This document shows positions 11,965 through 14,545 of a stretch of DNA of 14,545 nucleotides, piece after piece (positions within the stretch are counted from its first letter, which is position 1; every line of letters begins with the position of its first letter). The position numbers were made by a program, and so were the translations under genes. The stretch is from Deinococcus marmoris (GTDB lineage Bacteria > Deinococcota > Deinococci > Deinococcales > Deinococcaceae): NCBI RefSeq assembly GCF_001949125.1, contig NZ_MSTI01000043.1, positions 1-14,545 on the forward strand. Direction: 5' to 3'. The notes beneath the pieces were generated by a model that saw only the letters and a list, made by a program, of their open reading frames with translations, was not told where the DNA came from and searched no databases.

Positions 11965-13077
11965 GTGATGAACGCCCTGGGGATCCTGAACGAGTTACTG
12001 GTCAATCTGGCCTTGCTGATTGCCGGCGTCACGGTCATCACCCTGACCTCCCAGGGCCAGGAAACCCGGGAGTCCGCCGTCCGCTTGCTGCTGCGGTACA
12101 GCAGCGCCGTTCTGCTCGCCCTTTTTCTGATGACGCACAGTGTTGGGCTCGCTCCAGGGTTGCTGTTTGATTTCCGAAGCGTCGTGATTGCGCTGGCGGC
12201 GCGCCGCTACGGGCTGGTCCCAGGATTGCTCGTCGCTCTGCCTGTGGCGCTCTACCGCCTTGCGCTGGGGGGCGCTGGTGCCTGGCCCGCAGTGACCAGC
12301 CTGCTGCTGGTGGCCCTGCTGGCGGGCGCGGGCACTGGTCTGGCCCGACGGATCCCCCGCTATCAGGAAGACACCGTCGCCCACCGGGCCTGGACCGCCC
12401 TGGCCATCTTTGGAATCGCCCATCTTCCGTTCTTTCCGGCTTTCTTCCTGGCCGGTAAGCCGATGATGCAGGCCCTTCCGATCTACCTGATGGTTACGGT
12501 CCTCAGTGGGCTGGGCCTGATCGCGGCGCACCTGGTCAAGCAGAGCCGCTTGCAGTCGCTGGCCCAGACCGAGCAGCTCAAACAGCTGGTGTTTGTCGAT
12601 AGCCTGACCGGCGCCCTGAACCGCCGCCGCTTCGACGAGGATGTTCGCAGGTCCGAGCAGCCCGCCTTTGTCCTGCTGCTGGACCTCGACCAGTTCAAGC
12701 AGGTCAACGACACGTACGGGCATGAGCGGGGGGACAGCGTGCTGCGGGCCCTGGTGCAGACCCTGCAGGAGACGGTGCGGCCCACCGATGGGATCTACCG
12801 TCTGGGCGGCGAAGAGTTTGCGGTGCTGCTTTCGCCCTGTGAGGAGACGGCGGTCATGCGGGTCGCCCAGGACTTGCGCCGCCGCGTCCAGGACCTGGTG
12901 GCGGTGCGGGCGGGGCTGGACAAAGAACAACAGATCACGGTCTCTGGTGGACTGGTGCGCCTGGAGGGCGAGAAGCGAGATGTGCTGCGCTCGGCGGATG
13001 AATTGCTGTATCAAGCCAAGAGGGCTGGCCGCAACCGCATCATGACCAACATCTCCCTCCGGCTCATTGCGATGTGA
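11965..13077 (+). CDS. Membrane diguanylate cyclase (5TM-5TMR_LYT sensor + GGDEF)
   Basis: Protein of 370 residues that should make c-di-GMP from two GTP. The N-terminal half has five to six membrane helices (about 8-27, 44-62, 73-100, 107-124, 143-162 and 171-190). DFRSVVIALAARRYGLVPG and LPVALYRLALGG are typical of the 5TM-5TMR_LYT sensor module. The GGDEF domain spans about 205-365, with DSLTGALNRRRFD at its start, LDLDQFKQVNDTYGHERGD, and active site GGEEF (281-285). RPTD (272-275) sits exactly five residues before the active site, so the c-di-GMP inhibitory site is intact. No EAL domain. The start may be the GTG at 11965 or the ATG at 11968; the GAGGG just before is close, so initiation may be weak. 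A T-tailed hairpin follows. The membrane ligand is unknown. Confidence 0.92.
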   Translation: MMNALGILNELLVNLALLIAGVTVITLTSQGQETRESAVRLLLRYSSAVLLALFLMTHSVGLAPGLLFDFRSVVIALAARRYGLVPGLLVALPVALYRLALGGAGAWPAVTSLLLVALLAGAGTGLARRIPRYQEDTVAHRAWTALAIFGIAHLPFFPAFFLAGKPMMQALPIYLMVTVLSGLGLIAAHLVKQSRLQSLAQTEQLKQLVFVDSLTGALNRRRFDEDVRRSEQPAFVLLLDLDQFKQVNDTYGHERGDSVLRALVQTLQETVRPTDGIYRLGGEEFAVLLSPCEETAVMRVAQDLRRRVQDLVAVRAGLDKEQQITVSGGLVRLEGEKRDVLRSADELLYQAKRAGRNRIMTNISLRLIAM

Positions 13078-13079
13078 GT

Positions 13080-13113
13080 GGGCGCTGTCCGTGACAGCCG
13101 TGTTGCCCTTTTT
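13080..13113 (+). terminator. Intrinsic terminator after the GGDEF gene
   Basis: GCTGTC-CGT-GACAGC (13084-13098) forms a perfect stem. GGGC (13080-13083) and GCCC (13105-13108) extend it across a 6-base bulge, directly followed by TTTTT (13109-13113). It begins 3 bases after the stop codon. Confidence 0.65.
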
Positions 13114-13623
13114 AGGTTGAGATAGGCAGGCTCAGTACAAGCACCGCTGGAGTCGACGAACCTCAGAGGTGCCCTCAACGGTCACGGGGATGATCCTCCT
13201 CACCGACAGGCCGCGCGCTGTCGCCTGTTCGTATCTGATCTCGGCCACATCCCCCCTCACCGGGGAGCGGGCCACCTGGGCAGGAAGACGGCAAGCCTCT
13301 GACACTTTGACCTCTAGAATTCAGTACCGGACAACTTCAGTCTTCTGCCAGCTGAGCCGCAAGACACCTCATGCGGATGCCGGATGTGGAGTGTAGGAAT
13401 CAGGACAGCGCCGATTCCTACACTCCACATCCGGCATCCGTATTTCTCATTCTCGCCATCGTCGCGAACAGACGCCCATGAAGACGCTGCTCCTCTGCGT
13501 CGCAGCTCTGCGAGTCCCGCTCGGATTACGGGTGTTTTCAGCACCCTTTAATCGGAGTTCGTATCATTTCTGAACTGAAGCACCTTCGCGGCAAACGCCG
13601 TGTCAGGGAGCGCCAGCCACGCT
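13114..13623. other. Gene-free region containing a long perfect palindrome
   Basis: About 510 bases between the GGDEF terminator and the truncated hydrolase. I see no supported gene; short open frames on both strands show no family features, and the 76-codon minus-strand frame simply runs through the palindrome. The notable content is the inverted repeat at 13374-13440 and a smaller hairpin GGGTG/CACCC (13530-13546) followed by TTTAAT, which could terminate rightward transcription. CGGC-AAAC-GCCG lies at 13589-13600. Confidence 0.5.
13374..13440. repeat. Perfect 28-bp inverted repeat with 11-base spacer
   Basis: The 28 bases at 13374-13401 are the exact reverse complement of 13413-13440. Outward, 13371-13373 and 13441-13443 add two pairs and one G-T. 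The loop is AGGACAGCGCC. Each arm ends inward with GTAGGAATC or its complement. No long T-run follows on either strand (plus continues TATTTCTC). It is far longer than a normal terminator stem and may be a palindromic repeat unit, a MITE-like remnant or a recombination/rearrangement product. Confidence 0.9.
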
Positions 13624-14443
13624 TCAGGCGAGGGCCAGATCACGCACCGTTGAACGGCTCAGAAAGCGCTCCAGTACGCGGTTGAATGCTTCTGGTTCCG
13701 TAAAATTGGGGACGTGTCCCACACCCGGCAGAAAGGCCAGCTCCGCATCTGGCAGGCGCTGAGACAGGTACTGGCCCACTTCCACCGGGACCGCACTGTC
13801 CGCCCGGGTTTGCGTCACCAGGACCGGGTGCCGGGCGCTGTCCAGCAGCCCCCGGTAATCCGACTCGAAGATGGCCCGCGCCACCACGCCCGCCACTTCT
13901 GAGCGCACTCCCTGAACGCGCTCAGCGATCTCCTGAAGGGCCAGCGACACGGGTTGATTGAGCAGCATGCCGGTCATCGCGTCCTGCCAGCTTTCCTGTC
14001 GGTCAATCAGCCCATAGAACGCCTCGACATCGGGCTGCTCGAAGCCTCCCAGGTACATGGGCGCGTTCAGATACCGTGGACTGGCCCCAATGAATACCAG
14101 GGCACCAAACCGTTCCGGCCGCTGCAACGAGGCCAGCAGACCAATCATGGCGCTCATGGACGCGCCCAGCAGCGTGATGTGCCGCAGGTCGAGGTCGTCG
14201 ATCAGCCGAACCATGTCCGCCGCGTACCCGTCCAGTTGGTGGTGCCGGTCCGCCTGCCACAGCGCTGGATCCGAGTGGCCGAACCCGGCCAGATCGTAGG
14301 TCACGACCCGGTGGGTGTCTTTAAATCCCTGAACCTGGTGACGGAAGATGCCCTGATGAGAGCAGAACCCGTGGGCGCACAGCAGGGTCTCTTCTCCTGA
14401 ACCGGTGATGGTGACGCGGGATTGCTGAGCAAAGCTGGACTTA
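13624..14443 (-). pseudogene. RsbQ/KAI2-like alpha/beta hydrolase, 5' end removed by an IS
   Basis: About 272 codons remain of a serine hydrolase of the RsbQ family, the bacterial relatives of plant KAI2/D14 receptors. Seen: AHGFCSHQGIFRHQV (oxyanion region), YDLAGFGHSD, the nucleophile elbow LLGASMSAMIGLLA, the diagnostic IGASPRYLNAPMYLGGFEQPDVEA, an aspartate in TRADSAVP and the histidine in GVGHVPNF. So the catalytic triad is intact. The frame is open to 14443, where the IS5-type end begins, and upstream in the IS it meets a stop at 14452-14454 with no start codon between. Homologues need only a few more N-terminal residues, so just the start region is lost. The first in-frame GTG (14304) would omit the oxyanion region. 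The elbow GASMS departs from the usual GHSVG/S. RsbQ works with RsbP in stress signalling; no RsbP gene is visible. Confidence 0.82.
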
Positions 14444-14545
14444 GAGCGTGTTTATAAAGGGTCCGATCCGGTGGCAAGCTTGAGGTGTGAAACGCAAGCC
14501 TTACTCATCGGACCTGACCCAAGCCCAGTTTAAGCGGCTCGAGCC
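14444..14545 (+). mobile_element. 5' end of an IS5-family insertion sequence
   Basis: The element appears to begin at GAGCGTGTTTATAAAG (14444-14459), like the GAG..TGTTTA ends of the IS427 branch of IS5, next to TTA (14441-14443), a fitting 2-3 bp target. The transposase start is 43 bases inside. The rest lies beyond the window. Its insertion removed the start of the hydrolase gene. Confidence 0.7.
14487..14545 (+). CDS. IS5-family transposase, N-terminal fragment
   Basis: Only about 20 codons are visible before the window ends. From the GTG at 14487 the product begins with KRKPYSSDLTQAQFKRLEP. This is the standard N-terminus of IS5/IS427-type DDE transposases (usually RKPYPSDLTDAQW..IEPLLP). 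GAGGT lies just before the GTG, close for a ribosome site. Catalytic residues are outside the window, so integrity is unknown. Confidence 0.72.
   Translation, partial: MKRKPYSSDLTQAQFKRLE

Noticed and set aside
11730..12170. 146-codon frame before and overlapping the GGDEF gene
   Set aside because: Low-information composition and overlaps the strongly supported GGDEF gene out of frame.
1..14545. CRISPR array, tRNA, rRNA or iteron array
   Set aside because: Looked for regular direct repeats and cloverleaf patterns by eye and found none.

Overview
The window is GC-rich and densely coded. It looks like a Deinococcus-type (Deinococcota) accessory or chromid/plasmid region. The grounds for that are family resemblance, the mix of insertion-sequence ends with plasmid replication-type genes, and at least one start codon placed 6 bases after a TANNNT -10 box, as on the leaderless mRNAs common in Deinococcus. 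The assignment is an inference; no rRNA, tRNA or marker gene is present. Both edges cut through insertion sequences: an ISAs1-family 3' end (1-380) and an IS5-family 5' end (14444-14545).

Region 1 (about 381-4667) resembles a plasmid or integrated-element replication module. A minus-strand pair encodes a TnpB/Cas12-like protein with a changed third RuvC residue and, overlapping its stop by four bases (GTGA), a short PrimPol-type primase without a helicase. Divergent from them is a winged-helix-like protein of unknown function. It converges within 8 bases on a replication-relaxation-like protein with a PD-(D/E)xK-like core. A small HTH plus coiled-coil protein (KfrA-like) follows, preceded by two tandem perfect hairpins. 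This is the least ordinary part of the window.

Region 2 (about 4790-10510) is a seven-gene rightward operon: SHOCT-domain membrane protein, FtsX/MacB-type permease, its ATPase, a small 4-TM protein, a DoxX/DUF417-like membrane protein, an OmpR-family response regulator and a histidine kinase. Three TTCAC boxes spaced 11 and 22 bases lie in front of the first gene and could be the regulator's own binding site. The likely theme is sensing of, and response to, an envelope or peptide stress by an ABC export/extraction system. The ligand cannot be read from sequence.

Region 3 (10525-14443) is a mosaic of single genes: an exported MliC-like lysozyme-inhibitor domain protein (minus), a MerR-style promoter with a centred dyad in a 19-bp spacer, a ribbon-helix-helix protein, a structured intergenic stretch, a 5TM-GGDEF diguanylate cyclase with intact active and inhibitory sites, a perfect 28-bp inverted repeat, and an RsbQ/KAI2-like alpha/beta hydrolase whose start codon was removed by the IS5-type insertion.

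Best candidates for something undescribed: the RuvC-altered TnpB-like protein coupled to a primase, the MerR-type promoter with no visible regulator gene, and the 28-bp palindrome.
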